From contig CALEZT010000197.1 of the NCBI GenBank assembly GCA_937927975.1, positions 17,288-81,287 of the forward strand: DNA of 64,000 nt, in the 5' to 3' direction. This DNA comes from an uncultured Phycisphaerales bacterium (GTDB lineage Bacteria > Planctomycetota > Phycisphaerae > Sedimentisphaerales > Anaerobacaceae). Within the stretch, counting starts at the first letter, position 1. Each line of letters starts with the position of its first letter. The notes beneath the pieces were generated by a model. The model did no database searches. It saw only the letters and a program-made list of their open reading frames with translations, and was not told the DNA's origin. Below are positions 32,911-40,736 of the stretch, piece by piece. The position numbers and the translations under genes are program-made.

Positions 32911-33537
32911 ATGGGAACCACGCTTTGTCGTCTGTTGGCGATCCTCACGTTTGGTCTCGGTGCTCAGGCTGCCATGGCCGATTCCATCGATGCGCCACCG
33001 TTCGCGGGGGAGAGATCAGCCTTCCATTCCTACGACCATTACGACTTCACCTACGATGGACGGCCCTGCATCGTCGTGACGCCAAAGGTCGTTGCCGAGG
33101 ACAAGCCCTGGATCTGGCGGGCGAGGTTCTTCAACGAGTTGCTGATGGTGCTCCGGCAGTACCGGTTTTCGGTCATTCACTTCAACAACGGGCTGCATGG
33201 CATGGGGTACACTTCGGCCCAGTATCGCCGGGGATTCGCGAAGCTGATGGGGACGCTGCGGGAACATGGGCAGGGGGCCAAGCTCATCTGGGCGTCGACG
33301 ACTCCAGTCCGCAAACGCGGCGCTCTGTCGGAGTTGGACGAGGCCACCGAGACGGTCAAGGAGCGGAACCGGATCGCTGCGGATTTCGTCGACCGGGCGG
33401 GCGTTCCGACGAACGACCTTTTCGGCGTCGGGCTCAACCACCCCGAGTACTACTCCGAAGACGGGGTCCACCACAACGCCCAGGGTCGGGCCATCCAAGC
33501 CAGGCAGGTCATCCAGGCTGTCGAGCAGCGTCTATAA
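32911..33537 (+). CDS. Chimeric hydrolase: alpha/beta-hydrolase N-terminus joined to SGNH-hydrolase C-terminus
   Basis: A 208-residue protein with a signal peptide (MGTTLCRLLAILTFGLGAQAAMA). Residues 40-74 (YDHYDFTYDGRPCIVVTPK and KPWIWRARFF) resemble the start of secreted alpha/beta hydrolases. From about residue 75 the sequence is the C-terminal half of an SGNH/GDSL hydrolase: VIHFNNGLHG (block with catalytic-site Asn), AKLIWASTTPVR and DGVHHN with the Asp-x-x-His pair. Block I with the GDS serine is missing. The gene therefore looks like a fusion of two genes by an in-frame deletion near 33130-33140. It is probably not a working esterase. It is divergent from the WXG operon. Confidence 0.6.
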   Translation: MGTTLCRLLAILTFGLGAQAAMADSIDAPPFAGERSAFHSYDHYDFTYDGRPCIVVTPKVVAEDKPWIWRARFFNELLMVLRQYRFSVIHFNNGLHGMGYTSAQYRRGFAKLMGTLREHGQGAKLIWASTTPVRKRGALSELDEATETVKERNRIAADFVDRAGVPTNDLFGVGLNHPEYYSEDGVHHNAQGRAIQARQVIQAVEQRL

Positions 33538-33582
33538 TCCTCGCGTCGGCTCTCACGGCTTCTTCGCCGGCGGGAGGCCCGC

Positions 33583-34000
33583 CTAGTCCCTGAGGCGGTC
33601 TTCGTAGGTCAGCCAGGGACTCGTCAATTCTCGGACCTTCTCGGGATTCTGCTCCGCCAGGTTCTTCTGCTCGCAGCGGTCGGTCTTGAGATCGTACAGT
33701 TCCCAGGGTTCGCCTTTCCCTTTGGCGACCAACTTCCAATCGCCGACGCGAATGGCGAGGTTGTCCATGTGATGGAAATAGATGAACTCATGAGCGACCG
33801 CACCATCCCGGGCGAATGCCGGCACGAGACTTCTGCCGGGCAGGGGTTGTGCACCGGGTACAGGTGCCTGCGGGTCCGGCAGGATCGCCGCCTGTCGCCA
33901 GTCCCAGTACCGTCGGCAGCAGATCGACGAAATGGCAGGGATTGTGGCGAATCTCCCCTCGCGGCGCGACCGTTGACCTGGCGGGCCGAGAGGGCTGTTG
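33583..34000 (-). pseudogene. Decayed C-terminal fragment of an arylsulfatase
   Basis: Two adjacent frames together read like the end of a sulfatase. One carries RGEIRHNPCHFVDLLPTVLG. The other carries LPGRSLVPAFARDG, HHMDNLAIRVGDWKLV and WELYDLKTDRCEQKNLAE. The frame changes near 33865-33880. No N-terminal half with the C/S-x-P-x-R formylglycine motif is present. It is a frameshifted, 5'-truncated remnant. With the chimeric gene beside it, it indicates recent deletions at this spot. Confidence 0.75.
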
Positions 34001-34245
34001 GACGGTTCTGAAACCGGAGAAATCACAAGCCCAGTGTGAATTGGCTTCGCGGGCCCAAAGGGAGGAACCCTCCTTCCTGCATATTTTTTTTCGTGCCGGC
34101 GGTCGAGGCCGCTGAAGAATCAGATATCGGACGCTTCGGTTTCGCGGATGGACGCCACATCGGCAATTTTGTCATTCAATTTGCGATGGGCGGTATTCCA
34201 ACGCTATCGCTTGTGAGATTTTTCCAGATTTTTCGATATATGGTA

Positions 34246-34278
34246 TTGAACAAGCGGTCAGAAGTGACTATATAGTCA
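34246..34278 (+). promoter_or_regulatory. TetR-gene promoter with overlapping palindromic operator
   Basis: TTGAAC (34246-34251), a 17-nt spacer and TATATA (34269-34274). The -10 box lies inside a perfect 14-bp palindrome, TGACTATATAGTCA (34265-34278). TetR-type repressors commonly bind such palindromes over their own promoter. Transcription would start about 34281, practically at the GTG start codon. Confidence 0.7.
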
Positions 34279-34281
34279 TTT

Positions 34282-34920
34282 GTGAACGAGGTAGTCGCAC
34301 CATCAGAGTCGCCCAATCGGACCCAGAGAAGGGCTACAAGGACGCGAAATCGCCTGCTGAAGGCGGCTTTGTCCACGTTTGCGGCTGTGGGGACCGATGC
34401 GGCGACGATCGAGATGATTACCCAGCGGGCCGATCTGGGAAAAGGAACGTTCTACCGGCATTTTGCCGATAAGAGCGAGATCGTCGGGGTCCTGATCGAG
34501 CAGTGCATTGCCGATCTGCTGGAAGCTGTCGCCAAGGCGGTGGGGCAGCCGCACACGTTGCGGGAGGCCCTCGACGGTTTGGTGAATGGGCACATGGAGT
34601 TTTTCCTGACCCATCCGGACGAGTTCATCGTGTTGTTCCAGGGACGCATGTTGTTGAAACTGGATCGAGGGCTGGTGTATGATATCGACCGGCCTTTCGA
34701 GGGATATTTGCGCCGTATCGAGGAATTGGTCCTGCCTTTTCTGCCGATACCAGTGAACGATGTCAAGATCCGGCGAATGGCCTGCGCCATCGCAGGATTT
34801 GTGTCGGGCTTCTTGTCGTTCGCGATGATCGCGATGGAGCCCAAGATGGTCCGAGAGAGCATCGAGTCCATGAGGGGCGCTTTTCTCGGCGGTGTGGTCG
34901 GTTTCATGGAGCGACCCTGA
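34282..34920 (+). CDS. TetR/AcrR-family transcriptional regulator
   Basis: A 212-residue regulator. The N-terminal DNA-binding domain (residues about 20-68) has the TetR helix-turn-helix ATIEMITQRADLGKGTFYRHF. The C-terminal ligand/dimer domain is all-helical and not assignable to a ligand. The GTG at 34282 is the only plausible start, because an in-frame TAG lies 3 codons upstream. No Shine-Dalgarno sequence is seen and the promoter predicts a leaderless message. It lies about 100 bp upstream of the lysine 2,3-aminomutase gene in the same direction, so it probably controls that cluster and itself. Confidence 0.9.
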   Translation: MNEVVAPSESPNRTQRRATRTRNRLLKAALSTFAAVGTDAATIEMITQRADLGKGTFYRHFADKSEIVGVLIEQCIADLLEAVAKAVGQPHTLREALDGLVNGHMEFFLTHPDEFIVLFQGRMLLKLDRGLVYDIDRPFEGYLRRIEELVLPFLPIPVNDVKIRRMACAIAGFVSGFLSFAMIAMEPKMVRESIESMRGAFLGGVVGFMERP

Positions 34921-35021
34921 GATTTCGAACGTAATGTGGCGTTCTGCGAACGGAGGCTCCGGCCTGTGTTCTGTAGAACCCTGAGCATCAACAGTTTATT
35001 CCAAGAAAGGAAATTCAACTC

Positions 35022-36380
35022 ATGTCTATGTGCTCTGCAAGTGGAGGCGAAGACTCTTCTTGTCATGGAGAAGCCTCCCTGTGTGTGGCCAAAGATGACG
35101 AGCCTCCGCTCTTATCGGCCGCACCCAGCACGATCGAGGCCCCCATTTATCGGTCCAAAAACTGGAACGATTGGCGCTGGCAGATGGCCAATCGAATTCG
35201 GACCTCTCAGCAACTGCTCACGGCGTTCCCCAGCCTGACGGGAAGTCCCGACGTGACTTCTGTGATGGCCAAGTACCCCATGGCGATCACGCCGTACTAC
35301 GCTTCGCTGATTCGCTCCGCCGACAGTCGCGACCCCATTTTCCAGATGTGCGTTCCTCAGGCCGAGGAACTGATCGATCCGCCGTTTCTGACGCCCGATC
35401 CGCTGGAAGAGTGCCACGACATGCCGGTCCCCGGGATGGTTCACCGCTATCCCGACCGCGCCTTGGTCATCGCGACGACCATGTGCTCCACGTATTGCCG
35501 TCACTGTACGCGCAAACGGATCGCCGGAACGCGGGAGACCAGCATTACCAAGCGACGCCTGGAGCAGGTCGCCGCCTATCTGCGAGAGCATCCGCAGATC
35601 AGCGACGTGATCGTCTCCGGCGGCGACCCCCTGACGATGAGCACCGAGCACCTGGAGATGGTGCTGTCGACCTTGCGCTCCGTGCCGTCGGTGCAGATCA
35701 TTCGGATCGGAAGCCGCGTGCCCGTCGTGTTGCCGATGCGCATCACCGACGAACTCTGCCAGATGATTCGCAAATACCATCCGGTGTGGATCAATACGCA
35801 CTTCAACCATCCGCAGGAGCTGACGCCGGAGTCGATGGAAGCGTGCAGGCGTCTTGCCGATGCAGGCGTGCCGCTGGGCAACCAGTCGGTTCTGCTTCGT
35901 GGGATCAACGACGACCCGCGGATCATCGAGCAGCTCTGTCGCAGCCTGGTGCGGAACCGGGTGCGGCCGTACTACATGTACCAGTGCGACCTCGTCCGCG
36001 GCGTGGAGCATTTCCGAACGCCGGTGACGCGGGGCATGGAGATCATGGAGTACCTGCGCGGCCGACTCAGCGGTCTGGCCATCCCGACGTTCGTGATCGA
36101 CGCCCCGCACGGCGGCGGCAAGATCCCGGTTCTGCCGAACTACGTGGTCACGCAGAGCCCGACCCATACCGTGCTGAGGAACTACGAGGGTATGCTGATC
36201 GCCTACCCCGAGCCGCATGAGCGGTTCGACGGCGAATGCAGAGCGCCTCGCGAGGAATCCTCGCCTGGAGTGTGGGAACTGACCTCGGGCCAGTTCAGCC
36301 GGATCCAGCCCAAGACCAGCGTGCGTTACGCAAGACGCAAGTCCTGCTGCGCCTCGGATGGGTCGGTGAAGGACTACTGA
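35022..36380 (+). CDS. kamA: Lysine 2,3-aminomutase (KamA/AblA-type radical SAM, PLP)
   Basis: A 452-residue enzyme converting L-lysine to L-beta-lysine with SAM, a 4Fe-4S cluster and PLP. The cluster ligands are C155, C159 and C162 in CSTYCRHC and the PLP lysine is K367 in GGGKIPVLPNYV. Substrate residues also match: D323 (YQCDL) and D360 (VIDAPHGGGK) correspond to the two Asp that hold the lysine side-chain amine in the Clostridium enzyme, and R164 to the carboxylate-binding Arg. All differ from that numbering by a constant 30. This supports lysine rather than glutamate as substrate. ATG 35022 follows AAAGGA. The extra 30 N-terminal residues are Cys/Ser-rich. ATP-grasp and acetyltransferase genes follow. 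Confidence 0.93.
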   Translation: MSMCSASGGEDSSCHGEASLCVAKDDEPPLLSAAPSTIEAPIYRSKNWNDWRWQMANRIRTSQQLLTAFPSLTGSPDVTSVMAKYPMAITPYYASLIRSADSRDPIFQMCVPQAEELIDPPFLTPDPLEECHDMPVPGMVHRYPDRALVIATTMCSTYCRHCTRKRIAGTRETSITKRRLEQVAAYLREHPQISDVIVSGGDPLTMSTEHLEMVLSTLRSVPSVQIIRIGSRVPVVLPMRITDELCQMIRKYHPVWINTHFNHPQELTPESMEACRRLADAGVPLGNQSVLLRGINDDPRIIEQLCRSLVRNRVRPYYMYQCDLVRGVEHFRTPVTRGMEIMEYLRGRLSGLAIPTFVIDAPHGGGKIPVLPNYVVTQSPTHTVLRNYEGMLIAYPEPHERFDGECRAPREESSPGVWELTSGQFSRIQPKTSVRYARRKSCCASDGSVKDY

Positions 36381-36444
36381 GCCGAACGAACACGATGTCA
36401 AAGCAACAAGTCCACCCGTTCATCACGGGTGTTGGATTGAATCC

Positions 36445-37455
36445 ATGATTATAGGACTCACGTACGACCTCCGGGATGATTATCTCGCCCAGGGGTTCAC
36501 TGAAGAACAAGTGGCCGAGTTCGACTCGGTGGCGACGATTTCTGCCATCGAAGGGGCTCTCCAGTCCCTCGGTTACGACACCGAGCGCATCGGCAACGGC
36601 ATGGCTCTGGCCAAGCAACTCGCCTGCGGCAAACGATGGGACCTCGTGTTCAACATTGCCGAGGGCCTTTGCGGCCGCAGCCGCGAGGCCCAGGTCCCGT
36701 GTCTGCTGGAGATGTACGGAATCCCGTACACCTTCTCCGATCCGCTCGTCTGCGCGTTGACGCTGGACAAGGCGATGACCAAGCGGGTGGTCGCCTCCGC
36801 GGGGCTGTATACCCCTCGCTTCGCGGTCGTGGCGTCGCCCGCTGACGTGGACGCTCTGCAGTTGGAGTATCCGCTGTTCGCCAAACCGCTGGCGGAGGGC
36901 ACAGGCAAAGGCGTCGACAAGGATTCGCGAGTCGAGTCGCCTGAGGCCCTCAGAAAAGTCTGTACCCGCCTGCTGGAGCGGTTTGCCGAGCCGGTGCTGG
37001 TCGAGGAGTACCTGCCCGGCCGGGAGTTCACCACCGCGGTTCTGGGAACAGGCCGCGAGGCCCGCGTCGTCGGAACGATGGAGTTCTCCATACGCCCGAA
37101 CGCCCCGGCCCAGGACTATTCGTACGAGGTCAAGGAGAACTGCGAGCAGTGCGTGGACTACTTCCCCATGCCCAAAGGCGACCTTCGAGATCAGGTGGAA
37201 GCCCTGGCTTTGGGGGCCTTCCGCGTGCTCGAGTCCCGAGACAGCGGACGCATCGATCTCCGTCTGGACGCCCAAGGTCGTCCGGCGTTCATCGAGATCA
37301 ATGTGCTTCCAGGCCTGCACCCGACCCACTCGGATCTCCCGATGATCGCGACGCAGGAAGGGATGAGTTACGAAGAGCTGATCCGCAGCATCCTTCAGAG
37401 TGCCCTTGCCCGACAGGAGTCCGCGCCGTGCCGCACCGGAAAACGAGTGTCCTGA
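36445..37455 (+). CDS. D-Ala-D-Ala-ligase-like ATP-grasp ligase
   Basis: A 336-residue ATP-grasp enzyme. It resembles D-Ala-D-Ala ligase (LVFNIAEGLCGRSREAQVPC at the N-terminal fold, LFAKPLAEGTGKGVDKDSRV for ATP binding, VEEYLPGREFTTAVLG, RIDLRLDAQGRPAFIEINVLPGLHPTHSDLP for Mg/ATP). Such enzymes make an amide or peptide bond by way of an acyl phosphate. Its place directly after lysine 2,3-aminomutase and overlapping the next ATP-grasp gene suggests that it couples beta-lysine or a product of it to another amino acid, rather than making cell-wall D-Ala-D-Ala. No Shine-Dalgarno is evident. The real substrates are unknown. Confidence 0.85.
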   Translation: MIIGLTYDLRDDYLAQGFTEEQVAEFDSVATISAIEGALQSLGYDTERIGNGMALAKQLACGKRWDLVFNIAEGLCGRSREAQVPCLLEMYGIPYTFSDPLVCALTLDKAMTKRVVASAGLYTPRFAVVASPADVDALQLEYPLFAKPLAEGTGKGVDKDSRVESPEALRKVCTRLLERFAEPVLVEEYLPGREFTTAVLGTGREARVVGTMEFSIRPNAPAQDYSYEVKENCEQCVDYFPMPKGDLRDQVEALALGAFRVLESRDSGRIDLRLDAQGRPAFIEINVLPGLHPTHSDLPMIATQEGMSYEELIRSILQSALARQESAPCRTGKRVS

Positions 37456-38984
37456 TTCTACACAACGAACCGAAGCCGTCCGGTCGCGGCGGGGCCTACG
37501 TGGAAAGCGAAGCGGGAGTCCTGGTGGAAGTCCAGGCTGTCAGTCAGGCCCTGCGCAAGCTGGATGTGCCGCACCGGACAGTCGCGGTGCGCCGATTCGA
37601 AGACTTGCCCGCGGTCCTGGCGGCGGCGGATGAACCGGTGGTCTTCAACCTCGTCGAGGGTTTCTGGTCTGGCGGGGGGCAGGAGACCCTGGTTCCGACA
37701 GTCGTCGCCAGTTTCGCCAAGGCCTGCACAGGCAACGATTCCCAGGCCTTTCTGTTGACCCTGGACAAATGGGAGTGCAAGACCCTTCTGGCTGCCGCCG
37801 GGGTGCCCACGCCCAAGGGCCTGATCGTCCGGCCGGGACAATCCGTCCCGGCGAAGGGGCTGTTCGAAGGCCCCTACATCGTCAAGCCGGTGAGCACCGA
37901 CGCCAGCGAAGGGATCGACAAGACCAGCATCGTCCAGAAGCGGGGAAAAGCTCTGACGGAGGCTGTGAAGCGGATTTACGACCGGATGTCGCAGCCGGCC
38001 TTGATCGAGCAGTACGTGGAGGGACGCGAGTTGAACGTCTCGGTGATCAGCCGCAAGGGCGAGATGGAGGTGCTGCCTCTGGCAGAGATCGACTTCAGCG
38101 CGTTCGAGGAAGGGCGTCCTCGGATCGTGGGCTATGAGGCCAAGTGGCTGGAGGACAGCTTCGAGTTCAACCATACGCCTCGGATCATCCCGGCTCCGCT
38201 GCCCAAGCGCCTGGCCGAGGAAGTTCGGGAATTGGCGGCAGCCGCCTGTCGGGTGCTCCACTGCTTCGAATACTGCCGTGTGGACTTTCGTCTAAACGAA
38301 GCCAATCGCCCCTACGTTCTGGAGGTGAACGCCAATCCCGACATCTCGCCGGACGCCGGATTTGCCGCGGCACTCGATGCGGGTGGCGTCGCATACCATG
38401 CCTTCGTCAAACTGGTCGTCGAAAACGCGGTCGCCAGGAAACAGAGTATGGAGGACAGAGGACAGAAGTCGGCGAAAGCGTCGTCTGCCGTGCGGCGCTT
38501 GCCGTCTGGAATCGACGTGCGCTGGTGTCGGCCCGAGGATCGGCAGACGGTGCTGTCGTTCCTGTCGGACACGGGTTTCTTCCGACCGGACGAGATCGAC
38601 ATCGCCCGCGAGGTCCTGGACTCCGCGCTGGCGGAGGGCCCAAAGGGGCATTACCAGTCCTTTGTGGCTGAAGTGGATGGCGAGACGGTCGGCTGGGTCT
38701 GTTACGGCCCCACGCCCTGCACCGTCGGGACTTACGACATCTATTGGATCGGCGTGTCGCCCGCCTGGCAGGGCAAGGGGATCGGCAAGGCATTGACCGC
38801 GTTTGCCGAGCAGGCGATTCGCGATCGCGGCGGCCGACTGTTTGTCGTCGAGACTTCCGGCCGGGAATCCTACGCTCCGACGCGACGGTTCTACGAGGCC
38901 CTGGGTTACGAGCAGGTCGCCAGCATCCCGGATTTCTACGGCCCCGGCGACCCCCGAGTGATCTTCACCAAAGCCGCTCACTAG
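37428..38984 (+). CDS. ATP-grasp ligase fused to a GNAT acetyltransferase
   Basis: A 518-residue two-domain protein. Residues 1-335 are a second D-Ala-D-Ala-ligase-like ATP-grasp (VVFNLVEGFWSGGGQETLVP, GPYIVKPVSTDASEGIDKTS, RVDFRLNEANRPYVLEVNANPDISPDAGFA). After a linker, residues about 360-518 are a GNAT N-acetyltransferase with the acetyl-CoA motif VSPAWQGKGIGKALT. GTG 37428 has AGGAG 8 nt upstream and lies within the end of the previous gene (28-nt overlap), so the two are translationally coupled. With beta-lysine made by the first gene, it may ligate and N-acetylate a beta-lysine peptide; a GNAT also acetylates beta-lysine in the known AblA/AblB osmolyte pathway. Function is inference. 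Confidence 0.85.
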   Translation: MPHRKTSVLILHNEPKPSGRGGAYVESEAGVLVEVQAVSQALRKLDVPHRTVAVRRFEDLPAVLAAADEPVVFNLVEGFWSGGGQETLVPTVVASFAKACTGNDSQAFLLTLDKWECKTLLAAAGVPTPKGLIVRPGQSVPAKGLFEGPYIVKPVSTDASEGIDKTSIVQKRGKALTEAVKRIYDRMSQPALIEQYVEGRELNVSVISRKGEMEVLPLAEIDFSAFEEGRPRIVGYEAKWLEDSFEFNHTPRIIPAPLPKRLAEEVRELAAAACRVLHCFEYCRVDFRLNEANRPYVLEVNANPDISPDAGFAAALDAGGVAYHAFVKLVVENAVARKQSMEDRGQKSAKASSAVRRLPSGIDVRWCRPEDRQTVLSFLSDTGFFRPDEIDIAREVLDSALAEGPKGHYQSFVAEVDGETVGWVCYGPTPCTVGTYDIYWIGVSPAWQGKGIGKALTAFAEQAIRDRGGRLFVVETSGRESYAPTRRFYEALGYEQVASIPDFYGPGDPRVIFTKAAH

Positions 38985-38986
38985 GG

Positions 38987-39001
38987 TGGGCTCTTCGCCC
39001 A
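38987..39001. terminator. Small hairpin between convergent genes, weak terminator candidate
   Basis: TGGGC-tctTC-GCCCA forms a 5-bp perfect stem just after the ATP-grasp/GNAT stop and before the convergent GH39 stop. It lacks a U-tract. It may simply be part of a TAGGGTGGGC-type dispersed repeat. Confidence 0.3.
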
Positions 39002-39014
39002 TGCGGCATGTGCA

Positions 39015-40673
39015 TCATTCGGTTTTTTCCAGGATGACGAGAGAAAGGCCGAAGCGGGGAAGCTCAAAGTCCAGCGCGACGTGGCCATCTCGTACGTCGA
39101 TGGTCCGAACGGGTTCCAGCATTTCCAATTGCATAGCGGCTCTGAGCTGCGCCAGCATCTCCGGGCTCGGAGTCTGGGGACTGCCAAGTTTGACCCATTT
39201 GGTATACGCGTTGCTGTGCGTCTCGTCGATGCGGCAGTGGGTCAGCCTGGCTTTGGCTCCGAAGCTTCCGGACAGTGCGACTTTCAACTGCATCGTTGCA
39301 GGTTTTGTCACGACCAGGTCGTCGTGATAGTTCCAGAGCAGGATCTTCACGCACCTGCCATCTGTGACCGCCATGCCGTTGATGTCGGGTTTGGCTCGCA
39401 CGCCCTTGCTGAGCATCTCGTCAAGGCCAAGTGCGCCGTCGCTGGTCAGAGGGATTTCGTCGCCCGCCAATTGGCCAAGCATTTTGAATGCGTTGAGGAC
39501 CGGCTTGTGGATGCCGTTGGTGGCCAGGCTGCGGAAACCCTCGAAGTACGGCTGGTCGTCGAACAGGAAGGCCCAGGTCACGACCCCTTGCAGGTTGACC
39601 TTCTGCCGCCTGGCGAGATCGAGGGAGTACTTCATCATGGCGGCTTCATACGCGCCATAGGCCGGCACATTCCGATAGGCTCGCTCGGGGAACTTCGTCG
39701 AGGGACAGCCGGCGCATCCGTCGGGGTCGGCCTCTCCAATGATGATGGGTGTGTCTCGATACTTCGGGAAGTCGGCGACAACGCCGAATCCGCGATTGTG
39801 CAGGCGCAACTGGTTGCCCAGGTCCATTCGCACATGGCCTTCATGAAGTGAGACGCCGCCTTTAGCATGGAATCCGATGTAGTCCAGCCGCGTGCCCTGC
39901 GTCCCTGAGACATGATTCGTCCCGCCGGCGCAGTGCGCCAGGAAGTCGCGAAAGAATCTGCCGCTGCCGGCGGTGTGAGGCCCGCCCAGCGTCGCGTCAG
40001 GCAGCGCCTCATGCAGAGCCTGCTCGGTATAGTCGAACAGCCTGCAGTACTCTTCGTGTGTGCCGTGCCAGTAGGCGATGTCGGGCTCGTTCCACAGTTC
40101 CCAGAGCCAATTGTCTTCGACGCCCTTGTAGCGTTCGGCGCTGTGACGGGCCCACTGGCGAATCAGCTCGGCCCATTTCTCGTAGTCCTTGGGAGGATAG
40201 AAGCATCCGCCGTCCAGCTTGTACGTGTCGGAGTTTCGGTACGGCTCGGGCCGGCTCGAAAGGTCTCTGGGCATGAAGCCGATCTCCACCAAGGGTCGGC
40301 AGCCCGACGCCACGACCGCGTCCATGATCGGATCCATGATCTGCCAGGAGTACGCGGGCCGCCCGTCCGGGTCTTCAGTGTAGACGTTGGTCGAGCCCCA
40401 TTTCAAAGCCGGCGTGCCGTCGCCGCTGTTGAGCAGGAAGTGTTTGCGGAGATAGGTGGGCCGGACATTGATCTTCGCCACGGTTGTCATCAGATCGACG
40501 CAGTCCGGCGTCGTCGTGTAGTTGCACTCGTCGAAACCGTAGTACTGCCACACGTGTCTGAGCGGCTCGCCTCTTTGCGTGGCGTCCACGTGGATCGAGA
40601 CGACATCGGCTTGGACCGCCGCCAAGGTTAACGACACCACCATTATGCTCAGGCTGCGACGACTTCTCATCAT
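39015..40673 (-). CDS. GH39-like beta-xylosidase/glycosidase
   Basis: A 552-residue exported protein (signal MMRSRRSLSIMVVSLTLAAVQA). The TIM barrel carries LWELWNEPDI with E196 as acid/base and PIIIGEADPDG with E314 as nucleophile, the arrangement of GH39 and clan GH-A. A C-terminal beta-sandwich (residues about 430-550) ends with ALDFELPRFGLSLVILEK. Beta-xylosidase or alpha-L-iduronidase-type activities occur in GH39; the substrate here is not determined. ATG 40673 has GGAG 5 nt upstream. It is convergent with the beta-lysine cluster. Confidence 0.85.
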   Translation of the reverse strand: MMRSRRSLSIMVVSLTLAAVQADVVSIHVDATQRGEPLRHVWQYYGFDECNYTTTPDCVDLMTTVAKINVRPTYLRKHFLLNSGDGTPALKWGSTNVYTEDPDGRPAYSWQIMDPIMDAVVASGCRPLVEIGFMPRDLSSRPEPYRNSDTYKLDGGCFYPPKDYEKWAELIRQWARHSAERYKGVEDNWLWELWNEPDIAYWHGTHEEYCRLFDYTEQALHEALPDATLGGPHTAGSGRFFRDFLAHCAGGTNHVSGTQGTRLDYIGFHAKGGVSLHEGHVRMDLGNQLRLHNRGFGVVADFPKYRDTPIIIGEADPDGCAGCPSTKFPERAYRNVPAYGAYEAAMMKYSLDLARRQKVNLQGVVTWAFLFDDQPYFEGFRSLATNGIHKPVLNAFKMLGQLAGDEIPLTSDGALGLDEMLSKGVRAKPDINGMAVTDGRCVKILLWNYHDDLVVTKPATMQLKVALSGSFGAKARLTHCRIDETHSNAYTKWVKLGSPQTPSPEMLAQLRAAMQLEMLEPVRTIDVRDGHVALDFELPRFGLSLVILEKTE

Positions 40674-40736
40674 GGATCTCCAACAACACGACGGAATCCG
40701 ACGAGTCGCGATCGTCTCCTCGGGATGGCGATCGCA

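Noticed and set aside
36445..37455. Naming the ATP-grasp gene ddl for cell-wall D-Ala-D-Ala ligase
   Set aside because: Context with lysine 2,3-aminomutase and a second ATP-grasp/GNAT points to a specialised pathway, and substrate residues cannot be confirmed by eye.
37428..38984. Naming the fusion ablB
   Set aside because: AblB is a single GNAT. The ATP-grasp fusion and second ligase make that name unsafe.
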